A stretch of DNA of 64,000 nucleotides from Caminicella sporogenes DSM 14501 (GCF_900142285.1 NZ_FRAJ01000007.1:1-64000), one strand, 5' to 3'. Shown: positions 1 to 8,737, counted from the first letter of the stretch. Notes: a model not told the origin generated them from the letters alone. Translations and numbers: made by a program.

Positions 1-2
1 TA

Positions 3-284
3 TTCAAATATACTTGTGAAAAACTTAATATGCATCATGAGCAAATTCCTGTTAAGACACCAAATAAGAATGCTCATATTGAATCTTTTCATAACCTGCT
101 TCAGAATGAATGCTTAAAATATTTTAGTTTTACAAGTTTCAAAGAAGCTTATAAAGAAGTTGTGAAATATATTGATTACTATAATAATACAAGAATTCAT
201 TCAGCTATTGGTTATATGACACCTATGGAATTTTATAGAGAAAACTCAAGCAATATTAAGAAAAAGTTAGTTGTTAGAGTTTAA
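3..284 (+). CDS. IS3-family transposase (OrfB), C-terminal fragment
   Basis: This is the 3' end of a DDE integrase-type transposase cut by the left window edge; the frame is open from base 3, so the first visible ATG at 30 is internal. The visible residues include the PNKNAHIESFHN stretch carrying the last acidic catalytic residue (the E of the DDE triad in IS3/IS150-type OrfB), followed by the usual ending with a YNNTRIHSAIGYMTP motif. The gene stops just inside a terminal inverted repeat, as in intact IS3 elements. Whether the rest of the element is intact cannot be seen. Confidence 0.9.
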   Translation, partial: FKYTCEKLNMHHEQIPVKTPNKNAHIESFHNLLQNECLKYFSFTSFKEAYKEVVKYIDYYNNTRIHSAIGYMTPMEFYRENSSNIKKKLVVRV

Positions 285-285
285 T

Positions 286-305
286 TGTCCAAATTTAAGG
301 GGTCA
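286..305 (+). repeat. right terminal inverted repeat of the IS3-family element
   Basis: TGTCCAAATTTAAGGGGTCA lies two bases after the transposase stop. Its reverse complement starts TGACCCC and ends GGACA, the form expected for an IS3/IS150-group end. The left partner lies outside the window, so this rests on position and sequence type. Confidence 0.6.
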
Positions 306-310
306 AACCG

Positions 311-430
311 AAAATTAAGAATTAGAGTTAGAATAAAAAAAGACTTTAAAAGAAAGGCATTAAACTGAGAGCTGACAGCTGAGAACCGAGAGCTAATCTG
401 TTACTTATAACCTGTTATATTAAATCTTAA
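311..430. repeat. degenerate heptamer-like intergenic repeat, copy A
   Basis: The stretch reads roughly in 7-base units (AACTGAG, AGCTGAC, AGCTGAG, AACCGAG, AGCTAAT). Bases 365-386 match 6012-6033 with one difference, and ACTTATAACCTG at 403-414 recurs inverted at 4553-4564. It starts immediately after the IS end. No coding potential is seen. Confidence 0.55.
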
Positions 431-450
431 TTACAAAAGTTCTTCTTGAG

Positions 451-480
451 TTGACCTGATGTTACATTAAATGATATAAA
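451..480 (+). promoter_or_regulatory. probable sigma-A promoter for the amidase gene
   Basis: TTGACC (451-456), an 18-base spacer and TATAAA (475-480) lie about 55 bases upstream of the amidase start, in otherwise non-coding DNA. Confidence 0.5.
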
Positions 481-534
481 TTAAATTAGAAAATATGTAT
501 TTTGTTGAAAAACAGCATTTTAGGGGGGCAGAAG

Positions 535-2628
535 ATGAGAAGGTATTTGTCTTTATTTTTAATATTTTTTATTTTTTTTGGAATGACATGTGATGTATCT
601 GCACTTAAAAAATATGAAAGAGAAACTGTACATATTATTGATGGTTCTAATGGCAGAGAATATGATGTGAAAGTTGTAAATATTTTAATGGGTGGAAATG
701 ATGTTATATCAGATGTCCCTGGAATGCTGTTTAATGACAGAACATTAGTTCCTGTAAGGTTTATAAGTGAAAATTTAGGAGCTAAGGTTACATGGAATCA
801 AGATAGAAAAGAAGCTGTTATAAAAACAAATGAAAAGGAAATAATTCTTAAAATAGATAGTCCTATTGTTTTAGTAAATGGAGAAAAATATACTTTGCCA
901 TCTGGCGTTCCAGCAAAGCTTCTTGGTTATGAGGGAAATTATAGGACAATGGTTCCTTTAAGGTTTGTTTCAGAACAGCTTGGTATGGAAGTTGGTTGGA
1001 TAGGAGAAACGATGACAGCCACTATTGATAAACCGCTACAATACATAAAAGATATTTATTATGATGGTTCTACAAAGTTTCCTGAAATAGTAATAAAAAC
1101 TACAGGAGAAGTAGAAACTTCATCATTTTTCTTAGAGGGAAGTGAAGTTGGTGGAGAAGATAGATTAGTAGTAGATATTCCAAATACTATATTGGATATA
1201 GGAGATAAATCTAAAGTTGATTTAAATGGATTACTACATATAGATATTTATGAAAAAGATATAAAAGCAGTAAGAGCTTCTCAGTTTGAAGTAAATCCAT
1301 ATAAAACTAGAATTGTTGTAGATGTGAGTGTTAAAAAAGGATATAAGATAGTATATGATAAAGAAAAAAAAGAAGTTAGAATTAAATTTATAAACTTAGT
1401 AAACGATATAAAAATTGATAAGATATACAATGTAGATACAGTTATTATAAAAACAGAAGAAGAACCTGCTTATAATATAATGTTTTTAGATGGAAAAATT
1501 GTAGTAGACGTTTTAAATTCTCTACTTAATTATAAAGGTAAGCCAATAGAAGTTAATAAAGGTGGTATAAAAGGTGTAAGATTTTCACAATTTAAACCAG
1601 ATCAAAACTATGAACCAGATGATAAGATTTCGAGGATTGTAGTAGATTTGGAGAAGAATGTAAGAGCAGAAGATGTATATATTGAACATATAAAAAATGA
1701 TATATATGTATATGTAGCAGGTAAGCCGTTAGATGGATTTGACTATTATAAGGAAAATGTAAATACTGCTAAATTAGTTATAAATACTGATGGAGAGACT
1801 GAGTATACTGCAAAGTATATTAAAGCTGATAAAGAAGTAGTATTAAAAATAGAAAAGACTAAAATAAACTTGGATAGCATGAAACTTGATATAGAAGATA
1901 AAATTGTTAAAAATATCAGAATTGATAGTGATAGAAGTGAAGAATACTATTATATATATATTGAACTTGCTGATGGAACAGTATTTGTAGATAATTCATC
2001 TAGCAAATTGACGGATAAAATAATATTGAGCTTTATAAATAAAAGTCTTACTGTATCAAAATTTAAAGATAAATTAGTTGTTATTGACCCGGGACATGGG
2101 GGCAAAGACCCTGGAGCAATGAGTCCTAATTTAAGAATAAAGGAAAAAGACGTAGTTTTAGATGTTTCTTTAAAACTTAAGAAATTGTTAGAAACAGAAG
2201 GATTTAAAGTTTATATGACAAGGCAAGATGATAATTACATTGGTTTGTATGATAGAGCAACTATAGCAAATGAACTTGGTGCAGATGTTTTTGTAAGTAT
2301 TCATGCAAATGCTCATTCAAAACGAAGTATTGAAGGAGTTCAAGTTCTATATTATCCATATGATGAACATAGAGATAATAAGACATTTGCAAAAATAATG
2401 AGGGATTCACTTGTAAAAGGTTTAGGAGCACTTGATAGAGGAATTATACAAAGACCAAAATTAGTTGTTCCTAGAGAAACAAAGATGCCTGCAGTATTAG
2501 TTGAGTTAGGTTTTTTAACAAATCCGAAGGAAGAAAAATTATTGAGTACAAGTGAATATAGAATGAAGTGTGCTAAGGCAACTTTTAATGGTATAGTTAA
2601 ATATTTTGAAAAAGTGTTAATGAAATAA
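535..2628 (+). CDS. N-acetylmuramoyl-L-alanine amidase with copper-amine-oxidase-like and AMIN domains
   Basis: Secreted cell-wall hydrolase that cuts the bond between muramic acid and the stem peptide. The start at 535 is chosen because AGGGGGGC sits just upstream and the protein then begins with a signal peptide (residues 1 to about 23); the frame also opens at a TTG at 502. About residues 45-165 carry two VPVRF/VPLRF motifs of the copper amine oxidase N-terminal-like domain, followed by AMIN-type beta repeats (about 175-420) thought to bind wall polymers. The last 180 residues are an Amidase_3 domain with visible zinc ligands H521 (DPGHGG), E537 and H590 (SIHAN) and catalytic E657 (VELGF). 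All key residues are present. Roles in growth, division or sporulation cannot be separated from sequence. Confidence 0.93.
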   Translation: MRRYLSLFLIFFIFFGMTCDVSALKKYERETVHIIDGSNGREYDVKVVNILMGGNDVISDVPGMLFNDRTLVPVRFISENLGAKVTWNQDRKEAVIKTNEKEIILKIDSPIVLVNGEKYTLPSGVPAKLLGYEGNYRTMVPLRFVSEQLGMEVGWIGETMTATIDKPLQYIKDIYYDGSTKFPEIVIKTTGEVETSSFFLEGSEVGGEDRLVVDIPNTILDIGDKSKVDLNGLLHIDIYEKDIKAVRASQFEVNPYKTRIVVDVSVKKGYKIVYDKEKKEVRIKFINLVNDIKIDKIYNVDTVIIKTEEEPAYNIMFLDGKIVVDVLNSLLNYKGKPIEVNKGGIKGVRFSQFKPDQNYEPDDKISRIVVDLEKNVRAEDVYIEHIKNDIYVYVAGKPLDGFDYYKENVNTAKLVINTDGETEYTAKYIKADKEVVLKIEKTKINLDSMKLDIEDKIVKNIRIDSDRSEEYYYIYIELADGTVFVDNSSSKLTDKIILSFINKSLTVSKFKDKLVVIDPGHGGKDPGAMSPNLRIKEKDVVLDVSLKLKKLLETEGFKVYMTRQDDNYIGLYDRATIANELGADVFVSIHANAHSKRSIEGVQVLYYPYDEHRDNKTFAKIMRDSLVKGLGALDRGIIQRPKLVVPRETKMPAVLVELGFLTNPKEEKLLSTSEYRMKCAKATFNGIVKYFEKVLMK

Positions 2629-2660
2629 GCTGAGCAGGTGCTCAGCTTATTTCACTTTTT
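2623..2660 (+). terminator. rho-independent terminator after the amidase gene
   Basis: A 12-bp stem (AAATAAGCTGAG with CTCAGCTTATTT) has a 6-base loop and is followed by CACTTTTTA. It overlaps the last codons of the gene. Confidence 0.8.
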
Positions 2661-2776
2661 ATAAGATAAAAAAACGTAAAATTTTTGTAAATAGTATACA
2701 CTTTTGGGTAATAAGAATATATAATGAGTGAGTAAATAAAAAATTTAAAGAAGTTATGGTTTAGGAGGAATTATAA

Positions 2777-3295
2777 ATGATTCTTAACTATTTTTTTATT
2801 TTTTCTGCGAGAGTATTAGATATGACTTCGTCAACTTTGAGAATGCTTATGTTAGTTAGAGGTAAAAGACTTTATGCTGCAATACTTGGTTTTTTTGAGG
2901 TGATTATATATGTAACTGCACTTGGTAAAGTTGTAAATGGTTTATCTGATTATAGGAATTTACTGTCTTATGCATTGGGGTTTGCATGTGGGAATTTTGT
3001 AGGAAGCTACATTGAAGAAAAAATTGCAATAGGGCAAATAACAGCTCAGATAATTTGTTCTAATAAGAATGGTAATTATTTAGCAAGATTGTTAAGAACT
3101 AATGGTTTTGGAGTGACAGCTGTTGAAGGTGAGGGAAAAGAAGGTAAAAGATATGTTTTAAATGTTATGCTGGATAGAAAGAATATTAAAAAATTATATG
3201 ATATAGTTGATGAAATGGAAGAAAAACCATTTGTTACAGTTTTTGATATAAAGAGTATGCGTGGAGGATATTTTACTAAGACGAAAAGGAAATAA
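2777..3295 (+). CDS. UPF0316 family membrane protein (DUF5698/DUF2179)
   Basis: 172-residue protein starting behind GGAGG. The first 75 residues hold two or three hydrophobic segments beginning with FSARVLDMTSSTLRMLMLVRG, typical of UPF0316/DUF5698. A soluble C-terminal DUF2179-like domain follows (about 85-165: GFGVTAVEGEGKEGKRYVLNVMLDRKN), a fold shared with proteins that bind nucleotides or small ligands. Biochemical function is not established for the family. It sits between the amidase and GerMN genes and has its own terminator upstream, so it is probably transcribed separately from the amidase. Confidence 0.85.
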   Translation: MILNYFFIFSARVLDMTSSTLRMLMLVRGKRLYAAILGFFEVIIYVTALGKVVNGLSDYRNLLSYALGFACGNFVGSYIEEKIAIGQITAQIICSNKNGNYLARLLRTNGFGVTAVEGEGKEGKRYVLNVMLDRKNIKKLYDIVDEMEEKPFVTVFDIKSMRGGYFTKTKRK

Positions 3296-3362
3296 AATAG
3301 ACATAGTATAAAGATACCCCTAATATAAATAAAATATATAGTTAAAATAGGGGGGCTAAGAT

Positions 3363-4379
3363 ATGAGACGTAAAGGTGCTTTGGCATTAATATTAACTAT
3401 TTGTCTACTATTTAGTGTTGCAGTATGGAAAGGTGCATATATTATAAAAGAATTTTTAAGTCATGAAAAGTCAGCATCAAATATTATTGAAAGTTCAGAG
3501 GAAGATAGTAATTTAAGAAATACTGTTTTATATTATAAAGATGATAAAGGATATTTAGTTCCTGTTATGAGAAAAATACCTTGGCCAGAAGGAAGAGGTA
3601 TAGCAAGAGCAGCTTTAAGAGCTCTTATAGATAATCCAGCTAATAGAAGTGATATAGAAAGTTTGGGATTAACTCCTATTTTGCCTGCTAATACAGAAAT
3701 ACGAGGAATTAGTATACATGATGGAATATGTAAAGTTGATTTTACTAGAGATTTTCTTAATTATAACGATGCAAAAGAAGAGGCTTGTATAGTAAAAGGT
3801 ATAGTATATACTTTGACAGAATTTCCAACGATTAGTAAAGTTAAAATAATGATTGACGGTAAAGAGGTAAATAGTCTTACATATGGATTAAAAATTGATA
3901 AACCTCTTGCAAGAAAAGATATTAATTATATTGGAAGTGGAAGAAATAAAAATAAAGTAATAGTTTATTATCAAGGAACAGTTAATGGTTTGGAAAGTTA
4001 TTTTATTCCTGTTACTAAAGAAATTGATGTTGCTGATAATGAATCAGTAACAGCTATTAGAGTTTTAGAGTCTTTAATAGAAGGACCTCCAGAAGATTCA
4101 GGATTATTTACAGTAATACCTAAAAATATTCAGGTTAGAAATGTAGATGTTGTAGATGGAGTTGCTTATGTTGATTTTTCAAAAGAAATTAAAGATATAA
4201 AAGATAGTAAACTGGCAAGTGATATAGTAAAAACAATAGCACTTACTTTAAAAGAGTATTATAAAAAAGATGTAGCTTTAGAAAAAGTTAGTATATTGGC
4301 TGAAGGAGAAGAAATAAATTTTGGAGATATAAGTAAAGAAGAACCAGCGTCTATACCAACATTTGCTAATGAATATTAA
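3363..4379 (+). CDS. GerMN-domain protein (GerM-like), two tandem domains
   Basis: 338 residues starting behind GGGGGG. An N-terminal hydrophobic segment (about 5-27) anchors or exports the protein. Two GerMN domains follow, about 65-190 and 205-320, each with the signature of a segment like GIARAALRALIDNP or ESVTAIRVLESLIEGPPEDSG and then a VDFSKE-type strand. In Bacillus subtilis GerM is needed for sporulation and germination and acts outside the membrane. Here the neighbours (wall amidase upstream, rph further downstream) match the gerM-rph context. A terminator follows, so it is not co-transcribed with the DUF401 gene. Confidence 0.88.
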   Translation: MRRKGALALILTICLLFSVAVWKGAYIIKEFLSHEKSASNIIESSEEDSNLRNTVLYYKDDKGYLVPVMRKIPWPEGRGIARAALRALIDNPANRSDIESLGLTPILPANTEIRGISIHDGICKVDFTRDFLNYNDAKEEACIVKGIVYTLTEFPTISKVKIMIDGKEVNSLTYGLKIDKPLARKDINYIGSGRNKNKVIVYYQGTVNGLESYFIPVTKEIDVADNESVTAIRVLESLIEGPPEDSGLFTVIPKNIQVRNVDVVDGVAYVDFSKEIKDIKDSKLASDIVKTIALTLKEYYKKDVALEKVSILAEGEEINFGDISKEEPASIPTFANEY

Positions 4380-4410
4380 ATCCAGGTCATCCTGGGTTTT
4401 ATTTTTTTTA
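4380..4410 (+). terminator. rho-independent terminator after the GerMN gene
   Basis: CCAGG-TCAT-CCTGG hairpin followed by GTTTTATTTTTTT. Confidence 0.75.
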
Positions 4411-4549
4411 TTTTAAATTAAAAAAACAACTGTAAAATAAAAATATTATGTTATAATACAAGCAAATGATTTGATTTTTTGTCGATTATTATGGTATAAT
4501 GTCAAAAAATTTTTACAAGAAATTAAAATATGTGAAATAAAGTAATATT

Positions 4550-4640
4550 AGTCAGGTTATAAGTTAGGTTATGAATTAAGAGTTAGAAGCTAAGAGTTGA
4601 AAAATTTTTAAAGATTTCAAAGGATTGATTTAAGGACTTA
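4550..4640. repeat. degenerate heptamer-like intergenic repeat, copy C (inverted)
   Basis: Within the roughly 320-base gap before the DUF401 gene. CAGGTTATAAGT at 4553-4564 is the reverse complement of 403-414 in copy A, and AGTTAGAAGCT at 4581-4591 is the reverse complement of 6103-6113 in copy B, so this copy lies in the opposite orientation. It is more decayed than copies A and B. The rest of the gap shows only AT-rich DNA. Confidence 0.4.
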
Positions 4641-4700
4641 GAGTTTATACTTTGGAATTATAAAATACATTAAAGATGTATTTGTTTTTGAGGTGGTTGA

Positions 4701-5966
4701 ATGCTTTTATTTACTTTAATATTATCTTTAACTTTGGTTATATATTTGGCAAATAAAAAGGTTAATATTGGATTATCCTTAGTATTAGGAGCATTTTTAA
4801 TAGGGATTTTAAATGGATTAAAAATTTTATCTATTATTAATGTGTTTTTGAAAGCTGTTTTAGACCCAATTACAATTGAATTAGCTGTATCTATAATATT
4901 GATATGTATATTAGGACAGCTTATGGAAGAATTTAAAATACTTGATAGAATGGTTTTTTCTTTAGAAAAAGTATTAATGAGTGCTAAAGCAACTATTTTA
5001 GTAGTTCCAGCGATAATGGGGACTATGCTTGTAACGGGAGGAGCTTTGCTTTCAGCACCGATTGTAGATAGTTTAGGCAAGAGATTAAATCTTTCACCAG
5101 AAAAAAAAGCATCAATAAATTTAATATTTAGACATGCTTTGTATTTTATTTATCCATTTTCACCTACAATTATTTTAGCTGCAAAGGTAGGAAATTTAAA
5201 TCTTTGGGATTTTATTAAATTACAATTTCCACTATCAATACTTATGTATATTATAGGTTATTTTATTTATCTTCATGGAGTTGAGGAGCCTGTAAGAGAT
5301 AATATTACTTTTACAGAATACTTAAAAAATATTAAAGACTTACTTATATATTTATCCCCTATATATATAGGTATAGTTGCTTCTTTAGCATATAATATTC
5401 CATTTTATTTGTCGCTAATAATGGGAATAATAGTATGTATATTGATTAATTATTTATCTTGTAAAGGAATATTAAGAGGAATTGAAAAAACAGTTTTAAG
5501 TAATGAAAATAAAAAGTCAAATTTATTAAAAATTATGATAAAGGGAATAAAACCTTCAATGGTATATGCAGTTTTGGGAATTATGTGTTTTAAAGGTATA
5601 ATACAAGAAATAAATGAAATCAATATTTTGCTCAATCAATATATTAATAAAGGTGTGCCTTTAGAAGTTATAATAGTATTATTTGGAGTAGTTGCGTCTT
5701 TTGCAACAGCTTCTACACAAACTGCTATTGCACTTTTATATCCAATAATACTGCCGTTAGCAGAAACTGAACATATAAAATTATTATATGCTATGATGAT
5801 TTATACAACTGGATTTATGGCTTATTTTATTTCTCCACTGCATTTATGTCAAGTTTTAACACTTGAATATTATAAAGTTGGAACTAAAGAGCTTTATAGA
5901 AATTATAAGTTTCTACTTCCTGCTGTGTATTTGACGATGTTAATAATTTATTACGTGTATAAATAA
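4701..5966 (+). CDS. DUF401 family integral membrane protein
   Basis: 421 residues starting behind GAGGTGG. It is hydrophobic throughout, with about ten or more predicted membrane segments, and resembles the DUF401 (TIGR00529) group within the ion-transporter-like superfamily. Conserved-looking stretches include IMGTMLVTGGALLSAPIVDSLGKRLNLSPEKKASINLIFRH and VVASFATASTQTAIALLYPI. The substrate is unknown. It is flanked on both sides by members of the same degenerate repeat in opposite orientation and separates the GerMN gene from rph, which are adjacent in Bacillus, so it looks inserted. Family assignment is fairly secure; transport function is inferred. Confidence 0.8.
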   Translation: MLLFTLILSLTLVIYLANKKVNIGLSLVLGAFLIGILNGLKILSIINVFLKAVLDPITIELAVSIILICILGQLMEEFKILDRMVFSLEKVLMSAKATILVVPAIMGTMLVTGGALLSAPIVDSLGKRLNLSPEKKASINLIFRHALYFIYPFSPTIILAAKVGNLNLWDFIKLQFPLSILMYIIGYFIYLHGVEEPVRDNITFTEYLKNIKDLLIYLSPIYIGIVASLAYNIPFYLSLIMGIIVCILINYLSCKGILRGIEKTVLSNENKKSNLLKIMIKGIKPSMVYAVLGIMCFKGIIQEINEINILLNQYINKGVPLEVIIVLFGVVASFATASTQTAIALLYPIILPLAETEHIKLLYAMMIYTTGFMAYFISPLHLCQVLTLEYYKVGTKELYRNYKFLLPAVYLTMLIIYYVYK

Positions 5967-6125
5967 ATTAAAAATTAAGAATTAAAAAAGTTTTAAAGGA
6001 ATGACATTAAGCTGAGAGCTGGCAGCTGAGAACTGATAACAGTTGATAACTGAGAGTTAATCTATGACCTGTAACCTAAAAAGAATTAACCTAAAGACCT
6101 ACAGCTTCTAACTTAAAACTTAAGA
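5967..6125. repeat. degenerate heptamer-like intergenic repeat, copy B
   Basis: Starts at the DUF401 stop codon and runs almost to the rph promoter. Units such as AGCTGAG, AGCTGGC, AGCTGAG, AACTGAT, GATAACT follow each other every 7 bases. Bases 6012-6033 match 365-386 of copy A with one difference, and the flanks (AAAATTAAGAATTA, then CATTAA) are also shared with copy A. Confidence 0.6.
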
Positions 6126-6130
6126 TTTTA

Positions 6131-6139
6131 TGTTATAAT
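6131..6139 (+). promoter_or_regulatory. extended -10 promoter element for rph
   Basis: TGTTATAAT, an extended -10 (TGN-TATAAT), lies 35 bases before the rph start. No clear -35 is seen, since the region upstream is the repeat. Confidence 0.5.
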
Positions 6140-6173
6140 ACTAATTAGTAGTACTTAGGAAAGGAAGATATTA

Positions 6174-6899
6174 ATGGAAAGATTTGATGGAAGAAGAGTA
6201 GACGAATTGAGACCGGTTAAGATTACAAAAGATTATTTAATTCATCCAGAGGGTTCAGTATTGATAGAGATGGGAAATACAAAAGTAATTTGTACAGCTT
6301 CGATAGAAGATAGAGTTCCACCATTTTTAAAGGGTACGGGAACGGGATGGATAACAGCTGAGTATTCAATGCTTCCAAGAGCAACTGCAGTAAGAAAGAT
6401 TAGGGAAGCTGCAAGAGGAAAATTAGAAGGAAGAACTCAGGAAATTAACAGGTTGATAGGCAGAGCACTTCGCTCTGTAGTAGATTTAGATAAATTAGGA
6501 GAAAAAACTATATGGATTGATTGTGATGTTATACAAGCCGATGGAGGAACTAGAACGGCTTCTATTACAGGAGCTTTTATTGCTTTAGTAGATGCACTTA
6601 AGAAAATGGTAAATGAAGGACTTATAGAAAGTTTACCAGTTAAGAGGTATGTTGCAGCAATTAGTGTGGGAATAATAGATAATACACCTGTATTAGATTT
6701 ATGTTATGAAGAAGATTCAAAAGCTAAGGTAGACATGAATATAGTGATGAGCGATAATGGAGAATTTATTGAAATACAAGGGACAGGAGAAGAATCACCT
6801 TTTAGCAGAGAAGAACTCAACACTCTTTTAGCATATGGAGAAAAGGGAATAAAAAAGCTTATTAATTTGCAAAAAGAAGTATTAGGAATAGAATTATAG
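6174..6899 (+). CDS. rph: ribonuclease PH
   Basis: Phosphorolytic 3'-to-5' exoribonuclease that trims tRNA 3' ends, cytoplasmic. The 241-residue length is normal. Family motifs are visible: [16 protein letters not shown] near residue 58, [15 protein letters not shown] near 86 (the arginines that bind phosphate) and [18 protein letters not shown] near 116. The start follows AGGAAAGGAAG. The gene is followed after 13 bases by rdgB and then a metallophosphatase with overlapping ends, the same rph-ysnA-ysnB order as in Bacillus, so the three form one operon. Confidence 0.97.
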   Translation: MERFDGRRVDELRPVKITKDYLIHPEGSVLIEMGNTKVICTASIEDRVPPFLKGTGTGWITAEYSMLPRATAVRKIREAARGKLEGRTQEINRLIGRALRSVVDLDKLGEKTIWIDCDVIQADGGTRTASITGAFIALVDALKKMVNEGLIESLPVKRYVAAISVGIIDNTPVLDLCYEEDSKAKVDMNIVMSDNGEFIEIQGTGEESPFSREELNTLLAYGEKGIKKLINLQKEVLGIEL

Positions 6900-6912
6900 G
6901 GGTGAAATATTT

Positions 6913-7521
6913 ATGGTAAAAATCGTACTAGCTTCAAAGAATAAACACAAACTTCAAGAAATTAAAGAAATTCTTAAAGAATTGAATATTGAACTTGTTT
7001 CTATGGATGATGTTGGACTTGAAAGTTTAGAAATAATTGAAGATGGAAATACATTTGAAGAGAATTCTATGAAAAAAGCAGTAACTGTTATGGAAAAAAC
7101 GAACTTAATAGCTTTGGCAGATGATTCGGGATTAGAAGTTGACTATTTAGATGGCAGACCGGGAGTTTATTCTTCTCGTTTTGCTGGAGAAAATGCAACT
7201 GATGATGAAAATAATAAAAAACTTCTTGAAAGTCTTAAAGATGTAGATTTTAATAAAAGAACAGCAAGATTTGTTTCAGTAATTTCAGTAGTAAGACCTG
7301 ATGGAAAAAAACTCGTTGTAAGAGGAGAATGTGAAGGTATAATAGGATTTGAAAAAAAGGGAACGAATGGATTTGGATATGACCCATTATTTATAGTTCC
7401 AGAGTACAATAAGACTTTTGCACAGTTAGGACCAGAAATAAAAAACAAGATTAGTCATAGAGCAAAAGCACTTGAAAAACTTAGAAGAGAATTAAATAGT
7501 TTTTTAGGTGATGTAATATGA
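6913..7521 (+). CDS. rdgB: XTP/dITP diphosphatase (RdgB/HAM1 family)
   Basis: House-cleaning enzyme that hydrolyses deaminated purine nucleoside triphosphates (ITP, dITP, XTP) to monophosphates. 202 residues, full length. Motifs: LASKNKHKLQEIKEIL at the N-terminus, ALADDSGLEVDYLDGRPGVYS with the catalytic acidic residues, FGYDPLFIVPEYNKTFAQL and the C-terminal SHRAKAL. The stop overlaps the start of the next gene by four bases (ATGA), indicating translational coupling. Confidence 0.96.
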   Translation: MVKIVLASKNKHKLQEIKEILKELNIELVSMDDVGLESLEIIEDGNTFEENSMKKAVTVMEKTNLIALADDSGLEVDYLDGRPGVYSSRFAGENATDDENNKKLLESLKDVDFNKRTARFVSVISVVRPDGKKLVVRGECEGIIGFEKKGTNGFGYDPLFIVPEYNKTFAQLGPEIKNKISHRAKALEKLRRELNSFLGDVI

Positions 7522-7994
7522 AAATAGGTATTATTAGTGATACACATGGGGATTATAAGAGCATATATCGTGCAATTGAAGATATGGGAAGTGTAGACTT
7601 TATTATTCATGCAGGAGATACATATGAGGATGCAATGATGATTAAGGAAAAATTTGGGCTTAAGGTAATTGCAGTAAGAGGAAATACAGATTATAAGAAA
7701 GATTTTCCAAGTGAAATGTTTTTTACAATTAAAAATAAAAAAATATTTTTGACTCATGGACATAAATACGATGTAAAATATAATTTGACTCGATTGTATT
7801 ATAAAGCACAAGAACTTGGAGCTGATATAGTTATTTTTGGACATAGTCATATTCCGCAGTATATATGGGAGTCGGGTATTTTATTTATTAATCCTGGAAG
7901 TGTTTCAAGACCTAGGATGGGAAATAAGGCTACTTATGGATTATTAGAACTAAAAAAAGATGATATAGATGTGCAATTAATAACTCTCATATAA
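7518..7994 (+). CDS. MJ0936/YfcE-type metallophosphoesterase
   Basis: 158-residue calcineurin-like phosphodiesterase, homologous to YsnB/YfcE. Metal-binding motifs are complete: SDTHGD (residues 7-12), HAGDTYED, GNTD, THGHKYD and GHSHIP. Characterised relatives hydrolyse bis-pNPP or 2',3'-cyclic nucleotides in vitro; the cellular substrate is not known. It overlaps rdgB by four bases and ends the rph operon before a strong hairpin terminator. Confidence 0.92.
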   Translation: MKIGIISDTHGDYKSIYRAIEDMGSVDFIIHAGDTYEDAMMIKEKFGLKVIAVRGNTDYKKDFPSEMFFTIKNKKIFLTHGHKYDVKYNLTRLYYKAQELGADIVIFGHSHIPQYIWESGILFINPGSVSRPRMGNKATYGLLELKKDDIDVQLITLI

Positions 7995-8025
7995 TAAGTT
8001 GCGTTCATAAAGATAAAATAAGAAA

Positions 8026-8076
8026 GGGGCTGTCGCATTAGCAATTAAAAATTGCTAATGCGACAGCCCCATTTTG
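8026..8076. terminator. long bidirectional terminator hairpin
   Basis: A perfect 21-bp stem (8026-8046 with 8050-8070, starting GGGGCTGTCGCATTAGC) has an AAA loop, then ATTTTGCATTTTT. It lies between convergent genes ending at 7994 and 8088. It is much longer than other terminators in the window and GC-richer than its surroundings. Confidence 0.8.
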
Positions 8077-8087
8077 CATTTTTACAT

Positions 8088-8561
8088 TTATTCTTCATTT
8101 AAATATTTTATACTAAGAAAATTCAATGAAAGCAATATTGTTAGTATAGTAGCTATATGTTTCAATATGAAATTAAATCTAGGAAAAAATAAATATATAA
8201 ACAATATCATTGCATAAAAAATAACCATTGTTTTATGAACAAACTCTTGACCAATAAATCTTTTAAGAGCATTGTTTATAACAATATCTAATTTTAAGTA
8301 AAAAATAATTATAGCAGCTATTGTGTTTACAGTTATTGTACAGTATACATAAGATAAGTTAATTAAGCTTGAATTATCATTAATTTTCATTGAGCCTATT
8401 ATTAATAAAAAAAATATAGATATTAGGTGTGATTTACTTAATATATTAAAAAACTTATTTTTTTCTATGTTACTCATACTGTAAAAACGAGGAATGAAGA
8501 AAAAATATAAAAATATAAGTAAGTATAAATATTTACTTGGATTATTTAAAAAAAGGCTCAT
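8088..8561 (-). CDS. hypothetical membrane protein, four or five predicted membrane segments
   Basis: 157 residues, not recognised. The start at 8561 is preceded by AAGGATG. The chain is dominated by hydrophobic helices (about 10-25, 45-60, 72-92, 112-130, 135-150) with short basic loops, and contains no charged catalytic motif or cysteine cluster that I can name. It is a single gene, convergent with the rph operon. Codon use is like its neighbours. Confidence 0.7.
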   Translation of the reverse strand: MSLFLNNPSKYLYLLIFLYFFFIPRFYSMSNIEKNKFFNILSKSHLISIFFLLIIGSMKINDNSSLINLSYVYCTITVNTIAAIIIFYLKLDIVINNALKRFIGQEFVHKTMVIFYAMILFIYLFFPRFNFILKHIATILTILLSLNFLSIKYLNEE

Positions 8562-8737
8562 ATAAAAGCCACATCCTTTCTTTATGAGTATTTAGTGATA
8601 GGGTTGAGCTCCCCATATTATTAACTTGTGTTAAAAATTAGTCTATATCAATTATACCATAATATCATTTCATATATATTAACAAATAGATGATATTCTT
8701 TTATAAATTAAATAATCGCAAAAATATAAATAAATTA

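Noticed and set aside
3076-3387. Minus-strand frame under the UPF0316 gene
   Set aside because: Shadow of real plus-strand coding sequence, low-complexity translation and no ribosome site. The same applies to similar antisense frames under rdgB, fumA, clpX, the peptide permeases and the TRAP permease.
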